From Gemmatimonadota bacterium (GTDB lineage Bacteria; Latescibacterota; UBA2968), in NCBI GenBank assembly GCA_009838845.1, contig VXRD01000024.1, forward strand, positions 1-47,192: a stretch of 47,192 nucleotides of DNA, in the 5' to 3' direction. A program made the position numbers and the translations under genes. How positions within the stretch are numbered: the stretch's first letter is position 1; each line of letters starts with the position of its first letter. Positions 17,107 through 25,214 of the stretch are shown one piece after another. Below the pieces are notes generated by a model. That model was not told where the DNA came from and ran no database searches. It saw nothing but the letters and a program-made list of their open reading frames with translations.

Positions 17107-17155
17107 AATATATAAAAAATTAAAATCCACCACAATCCACCACAATATGCCACTT
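17107..17155 (-). promoter_or_regulatory. mraZ promoter with three GTGG operator boxes
   Basis: On the minus strand three direct repeats containing GTGG occur at exact 10-bp intervals: AAGTGGCATA, then TTGTGGTGGA twice (17126-17155). The promoter-proximal copy supplies a TTGTGG -35 box (17130-17135), followed after 17 bp by TATATT as -10 (17107-17112). MraZ proteins are known to bind repeated short G-rich boxes of this spacing upstream of mraZ, so this is the probable autoregulatory operator. A repressor bound here would cover the -35. Confidence 0.8.
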
Positions 17156-17292
17156 GGCTTAAATTAGTAATTCGCGTTTCAAAAGTCAATTGTTTTATAT
17201 AGAAAAAATAAGTTATTTATATATGCGTTATTGTGGCGTACTTTGAGGGAATTGCGGAAGGACCTCTGTGGGATTCTCCCTGGAACCCTGTT

Positions 17293-17652
17293 ATGAAAAG
17301 ATTGCTCCTCTGGTGTGTTGTACTCGGCACGGTCGGATGCGCGCCCGATGAACAGTTGTACCCCGGGGCATCGCCAAAGCTATCGGATAAAAAATTTATC
17401 GAGCTATTTGCAGACGCGTTGGAACTTCACCACCGTTATGTACACGCGTCCGATTCATTGCTGGTGGAACGGGAAAAACTGTTCAAACGCCATGGTATTA
17501 CACAAGCCGATATTGAGAAATTTCTCAAAGATCGTCGGGATCACCCCGAAAAATGGGATGCACTCATTGCCCTGATTCAGCAGCGATTTGGCGAGGCAGC
17601 AGAGCGTGAGATGAAGGCATTTCAAAAGACGACAAAGAAAGGTGAGAAGTGA
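17293..17652 (+). CDS. Small putative lipoprotein, unknown function
   Basis: The start MKRLLLWCVV is chosen because it opens a lipoprotein signal peptide with lipobox LGTVGC, predicting lipidation at Cys16. A longer frame from GTG 17233 lacks this logic. The mature part, about 104 residues, is helical and charged, with YVHASDSLLVEREKLFKRHGIT, a segment of the kind seen in small periplasmic helical-hairpin proteins. I do not recognise a family. It is divergent from mraZ and ends at a terminator shared with the convergent rseP gene. Confidence 0.7.
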   Translation: MKRLLLWCVVLGTVGCAPDEQLYPGASPKLSDKKFIELFADALELHHRYVHASDSLLVEREKLFKRHGITQADIEKFLKDRRDHPEKWDALIALIQQRFGEAAEREMKAFQKTTKKGEK

Positions 17653-17676
17653 GAGGCTGTGGACTGGTTGCAAATA

Positions 17677-17712
17677 AAAAAATCCCCCACAAAAAAATGC
17701 GGGGGATTTTAT
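17677..17712. terminator. Bidirectional intrinsic terminator
   Basis: The stem AATCCCCC / GGGGGATT with a 12-base A-rich loop has A-rich sequence on the left and TTTTAT on the right. It sits between the convergent lipoprotein and rseP genes. Confidence 0.85.
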
Positions 17713-17732
17713 CTAACAGGTGGGCTGGAGCT

Positions 17733-19058
17733 TTAGTTTCCAAACCATCCGGAAATGCGTCCGATATCGTTGAAGGTTACGTAAATAATCAGGAAGAGTA
17801 AAAATGCAAATCCAGCTTGTTGGAGCCAGGCTTTGTGTCGCGCAGATAAATCTCGGCGGATAATGCCTTCAATCGCAAGAATGGTGAGATGGCCGCCATC
17901 GAGCATGGGAATGGGTAGCAAGTTGAGTACGCCCAGGTTAATACTGAGCAGAGCCATAAACCACAGTAGAGAAGAAAAACCGAGCTCAGCACTTTGTCCC
18001 ACCATCTGGAAAATCCCCACAGGTCCGGCCAGAGCTCTGCTGGATTCTTGTCCTATGATCAGGCGTTTGACAAATCCAAAAATAGCTGTTGACAAATTGA
18101 TGGTTTCTGATGCGCTGCGGCGCACGGCCTTAAAAAAGGAAATGGGGTTGCGTTTGGAAGCCGAGTCAATGCCAATGCGCCCTACGGTCTCGCCATTAAA
18201 AGTTTGAGAAGCGGGAATAATCTGCGCCGTCATCTCTTCGCCATTGCGCTGCCAGGTCAATGAGATTTCCACACCTGGTTGCGCAGATATCTCGCGGCTC
18301 ATCTCCCACCACATCGTGACGGGGACATCATTGACCGATGTAATTACATCGCCCGGTTGCAGTCCAATTTCTGCGGCTGGCATTCCGGGCATTATGGCTC
18401 CGACCTCTGTGGTCATATAATATCCCAGTCCCAGATCTTCGCGGGGAAGCGAGGTCAACTCGACAGAGATCATCATTCGCTCGGTCATGTCTGATCGGTA
18501 GGCGGATATTCGTTCAATTTCAACGGGCACCACGTCACCGGTCTGAAGGAGAAACGCATCTACCATTTCTTCCCAGTCATTTACCGCTGTATTTCCAACG
18601 GTCAAAATGCGGTCTCCTGGCCTTAGCCCAGCCGTATACAAGGGCGAGTCTGTCTTAACTTCACCCACGCGCGAATCGTCCAAAAATGCGTATTCGCCCG
18701 CCGACATATACAGAGTGAGCAATAGCAAAAAGCCAAGAAAAAAGTTCATTGCTGGACCAGCGATGAGCACCGCCATTTGTATCCAGCGCGGCTTCGCCTG
18801 AACTTCCCATGGCTTACCCTTGCGCTCTTCGTGACCAAAATCTTCCATGCCGGCCATCTTCACATAGCCGCCCAATGGCAACCACGAAAGGCAGTATTCG
18901 GTCTCGCCAATTTTCACGCCTATCGCTTTGGGTGGAAAGCCAAGTGAAAAGGTTTCAACCCGGATGCCCGATTTTTTAGCGACTAAAAAATGCCCGAGTT
19001 CGTGAACAAAAACCAGCACGCCTAAGACAAAAAGGAAGTAGAGAAGATCGACGATCAC
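17733..19058 (-). CDS. rseP: Site-2 intramembrane metalloprotease RseP
   Basis: This zinc protease cleaves membrane proteins within the bilayer, typically anti-sigma factors and signal-peptide remnants. The 441-residue protein has HELGH at residues 19-23 in the first membrane helix and the second zinc motif LLPIPMLDGGHL near the C-terminus. Two PDZ domains lie between the membrane parts, one around GLRPGDRILTVGNTAVNDWEE and the other around GLQPGDVITSVNDVPV. The dxr stop lies about 14 bp upstream, and the uppS-cdsA-dxr-rseP order is the common envelope operon. Confidence 0.96.
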   Translation of the reverse strand: MIVDLLYFLFVLGVLVFVHELGHFLVAKKSGIRVETFSLGFPPKAIGVKIGETEYCLSWLPLGGYVKMAGMEDFGHEERKGKPWEVQAKPRWIQMAVLIAGPAMNFFLGFLLLLTLYMSAGEYAFLDDSRVGEVKTDSPLYTAGLRPGDRILTVGNTAVNDWEEMVDAFLLQTGDVVPVEIERISAYRSDMTERMMISVELTSLPREDLGLGYYMTTEVGAIMPGMPAAEIGLQPGDVITSVNDVPVTMWWEMSREISAQPGVEISLTWQRNGEEMTAQIIPASQTFNGETVGRIGIDSASKRNPISFFKAVRRSASETINLSTAIFGFVKRLIIGQESSRALAGPVGIFQMVGQSAELGFSSLLWFMALLSINLGVLNLLPIPMLDGGHLTILAIEGIIRRDLSARHKAWLQQAGFAFLLFLIIYVTFNDIGRISGWFGN

Positions 19059-19072
19059 GGGAAACCTCGTTT

Positions 19073-20227
19073 CTATGATTCAAGTGAACAAATCAGCGTA
19101 TTTGCACGGTCTCGCCCCCAACGGTCTGCGTCAAAGACCGCCTCGAGAGTGTCTTCGCCTGCCTCGTGCTCATCGAGGGCTTTTGCTATTACACGAGGGA
19201 TATCGAGAAATCCGATGCGGCCATCGAGAAAAGCATACACGGCGACTTCATTGGCAGCGTTGAGTACAGCGGGCGCAGTTCCCCCCTGTTCTACGGCCTG
19301 ATATGCCAATTGAAGACAGGGGAATCGCTCTGTATCGGGCTGAAAAAAACTCAATGTGCCGACCTTTGTCAGGTCGAGACGTTCAACCTGTGTAGGCAGC
19401 TTTTCGGGATGTACCAGAGCCTGATGAATGGGCAACTGCATATCGGGTGTGCTCAGGTGCGCCATCATGCCGCCATCCACATATTCGATAAGACAATGCA
19501 CAATAGACTGTCGATGGATAATTACATCGATTTTCGAGACTGGCAAATCGAGAAACCACTGTGCTTCGATCACTTCAAAGCCTTTATTCATCAATGTGGC
19601 CGAGTCAATCGTAATTTTTGGTCCCATCTGCCAGGTGGGGTGATTGAGTGCCTGATCGCGTGAAACACTCGCCATTTGCTTTTGCGTATAGTCAAAAAAA
19701 GGGCCGCCCGAGGCGGGCAGTAAAATGCGTTTGACCTCGTCTCGGTTCGTCTCTTGCAACGATTGCCACAGCGGCGTTGTCTCACTGTCGATCGGCAATA
19801 ATGTGGCGCCGGTCTGTTTTGCCCAATCAGTTACCAGATGCCCTGCGACAACCAGTGTCTCTTTGTTGGCAATTGCCACATCTTTGCCTGCGCGCACAGC
19901 AGATAGCGTAGGGCGCAGTCCCACGCCTGCCGCCAGGCCATTAATGATCAGGTCGGTATCGGTATCGACAGACAGGTCCTGCAAGCCCGCGCTGCCTTCG
20001 AGCACTTCAATACCCAGTGGTGCGAGACGCGCCTGCACCTCTTTTGCCCCCTGGGCAATACAAACGCGCTTAGGGCGCCAGCGCTCGGCTTGTTCGCACA
20101 GCAACTCGGCATTGCGTCCGGCACATAAACTCACCAGTTCAAATCGGTCGGATAGGCTATTCAGAACACGTAGCGTGTTTGTGCCGATAGAGCCTGTGGA
20201 TCCGAGAAGGGCAACGCGTTTTACCAT
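19073..20227 (-). CDS. dxr: 1-deoxy-D-xylulose 5-phosphate reductoisomerase
   Basis: Dxr converts DXP to MEP with NADPH, the committed step of the non-mevalonate isoprenoid pathway. The 384-residue protein begins with the nucleotide-binding loop VALLGSTGSIGTNTLRVL and contains AIANKETLVVAG. The metal-site segment LLPIDSETTPLWQSL is present, as is ILPASGGPFFDY with its substrate serine. ATLMNKGFEVIEAQWFL and IIHRQSIVHCLIEYVDG complete the family blocks. Its product feeds the undecaprenyl chain made by the adjacent uppS. Confidence 0.97.
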   Translation of the reverse strand: MVKRVALLGSTGSIGTNTLRVLNSLSDRFELVSLCAGRNAELLCEQAERWRPKRVCIAQGAKEVQARLAPLGIEVLEGSAGLQDLSVDTDTDLIINGLAAGVGLRPTLSAVRAGKDVAIANKETLVVAGHLVTDWAKQTGATLLPIDSETTPLWQSLQETNRDEVKRILLPASGGPFFDYTQKQMASVSRDQALNHPTWQMGPKITIDSATLMNKGFEVIEAQWFLDLPVSKIDVIIHRQSIVHCLIEYVDGGMMAHLSTPDMQLPIHQALVHPEKLPTQVERLDLTKVGTLSFFQPDTERFPCLQLAYQAVEQGGTAPAVLNAANEVAVYAFLDGRIGFLDIPRVIAKALDEHEAGEDTLEAVFDADRWGRDRANTLICSLES

Positions 20228-20232
20228 AAAAA

Positions 20233-21060
20233 TTAGTCCAACACCGGTGAGGTACTGGCTATCAGTTGAAAATAAAGATAGACGAGTGGAAAAACAAAAA
20301 AAGTACTGTCAAAGCGGTCCAGGACGCCACCGTGCCCGGGAATCAATTCCGATGTGTCTTTAACGTCCATATCGCGTTTGATCATGGATTCAACGAGATC
20401 TCCCAAAGATGCCCCAATGCCAATGAGAAGGCCTAGTATGAGGCTTTGGGCTATATTAAATAGTCCGAGTACCTGTCCGCCGAGTCCTATGACCAAAAGT
20501 GCGGATAGAAGACCTCCGATGAATCCAGCTTCGGTCTTAGCCGCGCTGATTGTGGGAAAGGGATGCCATCGGCCAAACCACTGTCCAAAAAAATAGGCCA
20601 TTGTATCATTGGCCCAAATCCCCAGTAAAATGAGAACAGCAAGTTCTGACGCGCCAACGGGTAATGTGTTTCTCACTATGAGAACAAAACTGCCCAAAAA
20701 ACCGACATAAAGTACCCCTAAGAGCGTGCCACCCGCATTGAGTAGGCGATGGCCTGTGGTGTCTCGAAACAGGGCTATGCTAAACATCAAAAGCAATAAT
20801 ACGAGAAAAAAAAATACGAAAGCATTTGGCCCAATAACAAATGCCACAGCACACCAGGAGAGAGATATAATAATGCCAAATCCCGTCCAGGGTTGCAGCC
20901 CTTTCTGCGATAGCATGCGATAAAATTCCCAGGTGCCTACAGAGACCACGCCGCACCACATCACAAATAGCCAATAGTCACCCAACCAGAATAGCACCAC
21001 CAAAACTGGACCAAAAACTGCGGCTGCCAACACGCGCTGAATTAGATTGGACTTTGCCAC
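20233..21060 (-). CDS. cdsA: Phosphatidate cytidylyltransferase
   Basis: CdsA makes CDP-diacylglycerol from phosphatidic acid and CTP in the inner membrane. The 275-residue protein has about eight hydrophobic helices. The C-terminal signature is ASLGDLVESMIKRDMDVKD, followed by PGHGGVLDRFDS, which matches the family's S-x-LGD-x2-ES-x-KR-x3-KD and GHGGxxDRxDS blocks. Its start overlaps the uppS 3' end by 19 bp, and dxr starts only 5 bp after its stop. Confidence 0.96.
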   Translation of the reverse strand: MAKSNLIQRVLAAAVFGPVLVVLFWLGDYWLFVMWCGVVSVGTWEFYRMLSQKGLQPWTGFGIIISLSWCAVAFVIGPNAFVFFFLVLLLLMFSIALFRDTTGHRLLNAGGTLLGVLYVGFLGSFVLIVRNTLPVGASELAVLILLGIWANDTMAYFFGQWFGRWHPFPTISAAKTEAGFIGGLLSALLVIGLGGQVLGLFNIAQSLILGLLIGIGASLGDLVESMIKRDMDVKDTSELIPGHGGVLDRFDSTFFVFPLVYLYFQLIASTSPVLD

Positions 21061-21881
21061 AAGTCCTCCGAAGACCCATTGGTTTTGCTTGCGAGCGTTT
21101 CATCGCGCAATTGAAGTCCTGTTTTGCCAAACCGCCGTTCTCGATTTTGATAACTGCGGATGGCTTCGTAGAGGTGCTTGCGCTTAAAATCGGGCCACAG
21201 CACATCTGTAAACCAGAATTCGGTATAAGCACATTGCCAGAGCATAAAATTACTCAAGCGCACTTCGCCGCTGGTGCGAATCAGCAAATCGGGATCGGGC
21301 AAATCACCTGTATAAAGGCGTTTGGAAAATAAGTTGGCATCAATAGCGTCTGGTGAAATGCGTCCCTGTGCGATGTCGGCAGCAATGCTTTGCACGGCTT
21401 GAAGAATATCGCTTTTGCCGTCGTAGCTCAATGCGAGATTAAGCGTAAGCCCCGTATTGTTAGCCGTTTCGCGAATGGCATTTTCAAGTGCTTTACGCGA
21501 GTGCTTGACCAACCGATCCGTATCGCCGGTTGCAATGAGACGCACGTTGTTTTCCTGCAATTCATTGAGTTCTTCGTGTGAACAGTCACGCAACAATTGC
21601 ATCAGTGACAATACTTCTGACCAGGGGCGACGCCAATTGTCTGTGCCAAAGGTGAACAGGGTGAGAATATCTATTTCGAGTTCGCCACAGGCACGCACAA
21701 TATCGCGCACAGTTTCGCGGGCAGACCGATGCCCATCTGTGCGGCGCAAATCTCGCTGTTGCGCCCACCGCCCATTGCCATCCATAATTATCGCAATATG
21801 CGACGGCAGGTTGCCTCGCGCTTTTAGTCTATCTTGAAGCTGAGTACAGTCGCGAGAGCCGTTTATGTGTGTGTCTTTCAT
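21042..21881 (-). CDS. uppS: Undecaprenyl diphosphate synthase
   Basis: UppS is the cis-prenyltransferase that builds the C55 carrier lipid for peptidoglycan. The 279-residue protein contains the signature HIAIIMDGNGRWAQQR with the catalytic aspartate, then GHRSARETVRDIVR and LTLFTFGTDNWRRP. The C-terminal substrate segment PDPDLLIRTSGEVRLSNFMLWQ is followed by EFWFTDVLWPDF. It is the first gene of the uppS-cdsA-dxr-rseP operon and is preceded by a consensus-like promoter at 21948-21976. Confidence 0.97.
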   Translation of the reverse strand: MKDTHINGSRDCTQLQDRLKARGNLPSHIAIIMDGNGRWAQQRDLRRTDGHRSARETVRDIVRACGELEIDILTLFTFGTDNWRRPWSEVLSLMQLLRDCSHEELNELQENNVRLIATGDTDRLVKHSRKALENAIRETANNTGLTLNLALSYDGKSDILQAVQSIAADIAQGRISPDAIDANLFSKRLYTGDLPDPDLLIRTSGEVRLSNFMLWQCAYTEFWFTDVLWPDFKRKHLYEAIRSYQNRERRFGKTGLQLRDETLASKTNGSSEDLWQSPI

Positions 21882-21947
21882 ATTATTAACGATGAAAATT
21901 CAACTTGTCCGCCTGAATGCCGATAAATATAATAAAAATGTTGTGAA

Positions 21948-21976
21948 ATTTTAACGGTTTAATTTATTAAAGTCAA
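21948..21976 (-). promoter_or_regulatory. Sigma-70-type promoter of the uppS operon
   Basis: On the minus strand TTGACT (21971-21976) and TAAAAT (21948-21953) are separated by 17 bp in a strongly AT-rich region upstream of uppS. The spacing and hexamers are close to the housekeeping consensus. Confidence 0.7.
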
Positions 21977-21997
21977 GCGAGAAGCGAGAAACTTATT

Positions 21998-22555
21998 ATG
22001 ACAAAGCCAGATCTAAAACGTAGCCTTCACACCGAGCGTATCCAAATGTCCGAACGAGTTGTTCGCGAGAAGAGTTTGCGTATTTATCGCCAGCTAATCG
22101 ATATGCCAGCATACCAGCTTGCACGGTGCATCGCCTGTTATGTGTCGATAAAAAATGAAGTGGATACGAGAATAGTGATCCAAAAAGCAATTGACAGCGG
22201 CAAACAGGTGGGAGTACCTGTTACGCGGAAAGATGGGGATATGAATTTTCAGGCAATTGCGGGACTGAGCGATCTGCGACCTGTGCATTATGGCTTGCGC
22301 GAACCGGTTCCAGATTCCCAAAAGGTGTTGTTGTCTCATACTATTGACCTGATCCTCATTCCGGGTATCGCTTTTGATCGCCGTGGGCATCGGATTGGAT
22401 CGGGTGGTGGATATTATGACCGATTTCTGGCACGGACGGAAGCAGTTCGAATCGGTTTATCTTATGCCTTTCAGATCATAGATCGCGTGCCTGCCGAGCC
22501 ACACGATGTGAAGATGGATTTGATCGTAACCGAAAACGAGGTCATCAAAATTTAG
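21998..22555 (+). CDS. 5-formyltetrahydrofolate cyclo-ligase
   Basis: The enzyme converts 5-formyl-THF to 5,10-methenyl-THF with ATP. The 185-residue protein has the family's N-terminal basic segment, YVSIKNEVDTRIVIQKAI, and the C-terminal signature LILIPGIAFDRRGHRIGSGGGYYDRFL, which contains the nucleotide-binding glycine loop. It ends with the usual hydrophobic strand MDLIVTENEVI. It is divergent from uppS and followed 16 bp later by a pentapeptide-repeat gene, probably on the same transcript. Confidence 0.93.
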   Translation: MTKPDLKRSLHTERIQMSERVVREKSLRIYRQLIDMPAYQLARCIACYVSIKNEVDTRIVIQKAIDSGKQVGVPVTRKDGDMNFQAIAGLSDLRPVHYGLREPVPDSQKVLLSHTIDLILIPGIAFDRRGHRIGSGGGYYDRFLARTEAVRIGLSYAFQIIDRVPAEPHDVKMDLIVTENEVIKI

Positions 22556-22571
22556 CGAAGGGAGAAATCAC

Positions 22572-23360
22572 ATGCCCATAACTCTTTCACCTGCACAGAT
22601 GCGCGAGATCCTTGCACGACATCAAGCCTGGATAGCGTCCAACGGGACAGAGGGAGCACGCGCTGATTTGGTCGGTGCAAATCTAAACCGAGCGGAATTG
22701 CAGAATGCCGCATTACAACACGCCGATATGCGCGAAGCCATTCTCAGTGGCGCGCAGTTGCGGGGTGCAAATTTATCGGGTGCGAACTTACAGCGCGCGC
22801 GTCTTTTACAGGCTAATTTGCGCGATGCAAATCTCGAAGGTGCTGATCTGAGCGGGGCGTTCTTGCAGAATGCGATCCTTACAAGAGCGAATATGAAAGG
22901 CGCACAGGTCTCGCCAGCCGATTTGGAATTGGCTGATCTCAGCGGTGCAAATATGGAAGACGCAAATTTTGAGGAGGCAAAATTGGTGGGGTGCAATTTG
23001 CGTGACGCCAGATGCAAAAATGCGAATTTTTATAAGGCCAATTTGTCAGAGGCCATATTGGTCAAGGTGGATTTCGAAAATGCCACCTTGCGTACAGCAG
23101 ATATTAGAAAGTCTGATTTGACCGATACCAATTTGAGGGGGGCCAATCTGCAAAGTGCCAGGCTCCAGGAGGCCGATCTCGTCAAAGTGGATTTGCGCCA
23201 GGCCAATCTCCAGCGCGCCCGCATGCAAAAAACAGATCTCTTTAAAGCCCAGTTTGACAACGCCGACATGCGCGGTGCCGATGTCCGAGATGCGATTGGC
23301 TTTTCACAAAAACATCTGGATGTGGTGAGGTGGGATGAGAAGACGAAGTTGAGGGATTGA
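22572..23360 (+). CDS. Pentapeptide-repeat protein
   Basis: The 262-residue protein consists almost entirely of A(D/N)LxX pentapeptides from about residue 28 to 245, for example ADLVGANLNRAELQNAALQ. Such repeats fold into a right-handed quadrilateral beta helix. The N-terminal 27 residues (SPAQMREILARHQAWIAS) form a helical cap. No signal peptide or extra domain is visible, so it is probably cytoplasmic. Functions in the family range from gyrase-mimicking DNA protection to unknown scaffolds, so no specific role is proposed. It has a good ribosome site (AAGGGAG) and ends at a terminator shared with glnA. Confidence 0.9.
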   Translation: MPITLSPAQMREILARHQAWIASNGTEGARADLVGANLNRAELQNAALQHADMREAILSGAQLRGANLSGANLQRARLLQANLRDANLEGADLSGAFLQNAILTRANMKGAQVSPADLELADLSGANMEDANFEEAKLVGCNLRDARCKNANFYKANLSEAILVKVDFENATLRTADIRKSDLTDTNLRGANLQSARLQEADLVKVDLRQANLQRARMQKTDLFKAQFDNADMRGADVRDAIGFSQKHLDVVRWDEKTKLRD

Positions 23361-23376
23361 GAGGGGTTAGAGACTG

Positions 23377-23418
23377 AAAAAAAAGCAGGTGGCCGAAAAT
23401 ATAACCACCTGCTTTTTT
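23377..23418. terminator. Bidirectional intrinsic terminator
   Basis: A 14-bp perfect inverted repeat AAAAAAGCAGGTGG / CCACCTGCTTTTTT with a 12-base loop lies between the convergent pentapeptide-repeat and glnA genes. It has T-runs in both orientations. Confidence 0.92.
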
Positions 23419-23443
23419 GTGCCTCTAAAAACGGCTTATACTA

Positions 23444-24862
23444 TTACACATCGAAGTAAAGTGCGAATTCGTGTGGATGAGGACGCTGGTTGATGGCGTC
23501 AACTTCGTTTTCGCGCTTGTATTCGATCCAGGTTTCGATCACGTCTTCGGTAAAGACATCACCTTTGAGCAGGAAGTCGTGATCCGCCGCCAATGCATCG
23601 AGGGCATCGGACAGTGAACCCGGTGTCTGCGGGATGGATGCCGCTTCTTCGGGTTCGAGGTCGTAGAGGTTTTTGTCGAGCGGATCCCCTGGATGAATTT
23701 TGTTTTGAATGCCGTCCAGGCCAGCCATTAACATGGCCGCGAAAGCCAGGTAGGGATTGGCACTCGGGTCCGGACACCGAAATTCGACGCGCTTGGCTTT
23801 GGGACTTTGAGAATACATCGGGAGGCGTATTGCAGCACTGCGATTGCGCTGCGAATAGGCCAGATTGACCGGGGCTTCATACCCGGGTACCAGACGCTTA
23901 AACGAGTTGGTGGTCGGGTTGGTCAATGCGATCAACGCATCGGCGTGTTTGAGAATGCCGCCGATATAGTGCAGTGCCATTTCGCTCAGACCCGCGTATC
24001 CCGACCCGGCAAAGAGAGGCTCATCGCCTTTCCAGATGCTCTGGTGCGTGTGCATGCCCGTGCCATTGTCTTCAAAAAGCGGTTTGGGCATAAAGGTAGC
24101 GGTTTTGCCGTGTTTGTGTGCCACGTTTTTGACAATGTATTTGTACCAGGTCATTCTGTCGGCGCATGTGACCATCGGGCAGAACCGAATGTCGATTTCG
24201 CCCTGACCACCGGTTGATACTTCGTGGTGGTGAACTTCAATGTCAATGCCGACCTCTTCCATGGTCAGCACCATTTCGGTACGTATATTTTGCAGCGTGT
24301 CGTGGGGCGGCACGGGGAAATAGCCTTCTTTGTGGCGGGGTTTGTAACCGAGGTTGGGACCTTCATCTCTGCCCGAATTCCAGTAGCCTTCAACCGAATC
24401 CACGCTGTGAAAGGCGTGGTTTGACCCTTCGCCAAAGCGCACATCGTCAAAAACAAAAAATTCGGCTTCTGGACCGAAAAATGCCGTATCGCCAATGCCC
24501 GTGGATTGCATATAGGCTTCGGCTTTTTGAGCGACCGAACGCGGGTCGCGCGAATAGCCGCTTTTGGTGATGGGATCGGCAATATTACAGATCATTACGA
24601 GGGTGGGTTCTTCGAGGAAGGGATCGATCAACGCTGTGGCGGGATCGGGAATGACGAGCATGTCCGATTCGTTGATGGCCTGCCAGCCGCGAATACTGGA
24701 TCCGTCAAAGCCGAGTCCGTCTTCAAAGGTTTCTTCTTCAATTTCGGAGGCCATGACAGTAAAATGCTGCCAATGTCCGGGAAAATCGGTAAATCGGAAA
24801 TCGACAACTCTAATGCCCTGATCTGCGATCATTGCAAGAACATCTTGTGGCGTTTGGGCCAT
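23444..24862 (-). CDS. glnA: Glutamine synthetase type I (GSI-beta)
   Basis: GlnA condenses glutamate and ammonia with ATP and is the main nitrogen-assimilating enzyme. The 472-residue length fits the dodecameric GSI class. The N-terminal region has [13 protein letters not shown]. The ATP-binding block is [18 protein letters not shown], and the glutamate site NRSAAIRLP is present. Tyr400 in KNLYDLEP is the adenylylation site typical of the beta subclass, so regulation by GlnE-type adenylylation is likely. A strong AAAGGAG site precedes the ATG. No NtrC or sigma-54 site was recognised upstream. Confidence 0.97.
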   Translation of the reverse strand: MAQTPQDVLAMIADQGIRVVDFRFTDFPGHWQHFTVMASEIEEETFEDGLGFDGSSIRGWQAINESDMLVIPDPATALIDPFLEEPTLVMICNIADPITKSGYSRDPRSVAQKAEAYMQSTGIGDTAFFGPEAEFFVFDDVRFGEGSNHAFHSVDSVEGYWNSGRDEGPNLGYKPRHKEGYFPVPPHDTLQNIRTEMVLTMEEVGIDIEVHHHEVSTGGQGEIDIRFCPMVTCADRMTWYKYIVKNVAHKHGKTATFMPKPLFEDNGTGMHTHQSIWKGDEPLFAGSGYAGLSEMALHYIGGILKHADALIALTNPTTNSFKRLVPGYEAPVNLAYSQRNRSAAIRLPMYSQSPKAKRVEFRCPDPSANPYLAFAAMLMAGLDGIQNKIHPGDPLDKNLYDLEPEEAASIPQTPGSLSDALDALAADHDFLLKGDVFTEDVIETWIEYKRENEVDAINQRPHPHEFALYFDV

Positions 24863-25214
24863 ATTTTGCTCCTTTCATGGTGAGAAATGTGGCCTGGTAT
24901 TGATAAATGAAAGGATCGACAGTTTTGCCGACCCGAAACATCGGCACGGAATATAGATGGTGTTTGTTTCCGCGTGATTTCTCATGTATTAAATATGTGT
25001 TACACTGTCGGGCGATGATACCCGAAAAACAAGATTCAATTATAGAAAAATACGAAAAAAACAAGGTCTAATTATATACATTTCTCTACAAGTTGCAAGA
25101 CAATTTTTTTTACTGAAAAAGCAGTTGCCTTTCAATGGGACATGATCTACATTTTTCGGAGATGAGATGCAACGTCGTGTTGTCTCTAATTCACCCTCTT
25201 CAGGAGGATTGTTT
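24863..25214. other. Divergent intergenic region between glnA and the temptin-like gene
   Basis: This 352-bp AT-rich region carries the promoters of two divergent genes. On the plus strand TTGCCT (25125-25130) and TACATT (25148-25153) with 17-bp spacing are a plausible promoter for the secreted protein gene. A short hairpin GCCGA / TCGGC (24928-24946) lies in the probable glnA leader. I see no riboswitch, tRNA or small ORF with support. Confidence 0.45.

Noticed and set aside
19725-20363. Plus-strand ORF of 212 codons
   Set aside because: It lies antisense to dxr and the cdsA end, which both have full family motifs, and it shows no recognisable domain.
24928-24946. Hairpin in the glnA leader as a riboswitch or attenuator
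   Set aside because: The stem is only five pairs, has no T-run, and does not match the glutamine riboswitch words.
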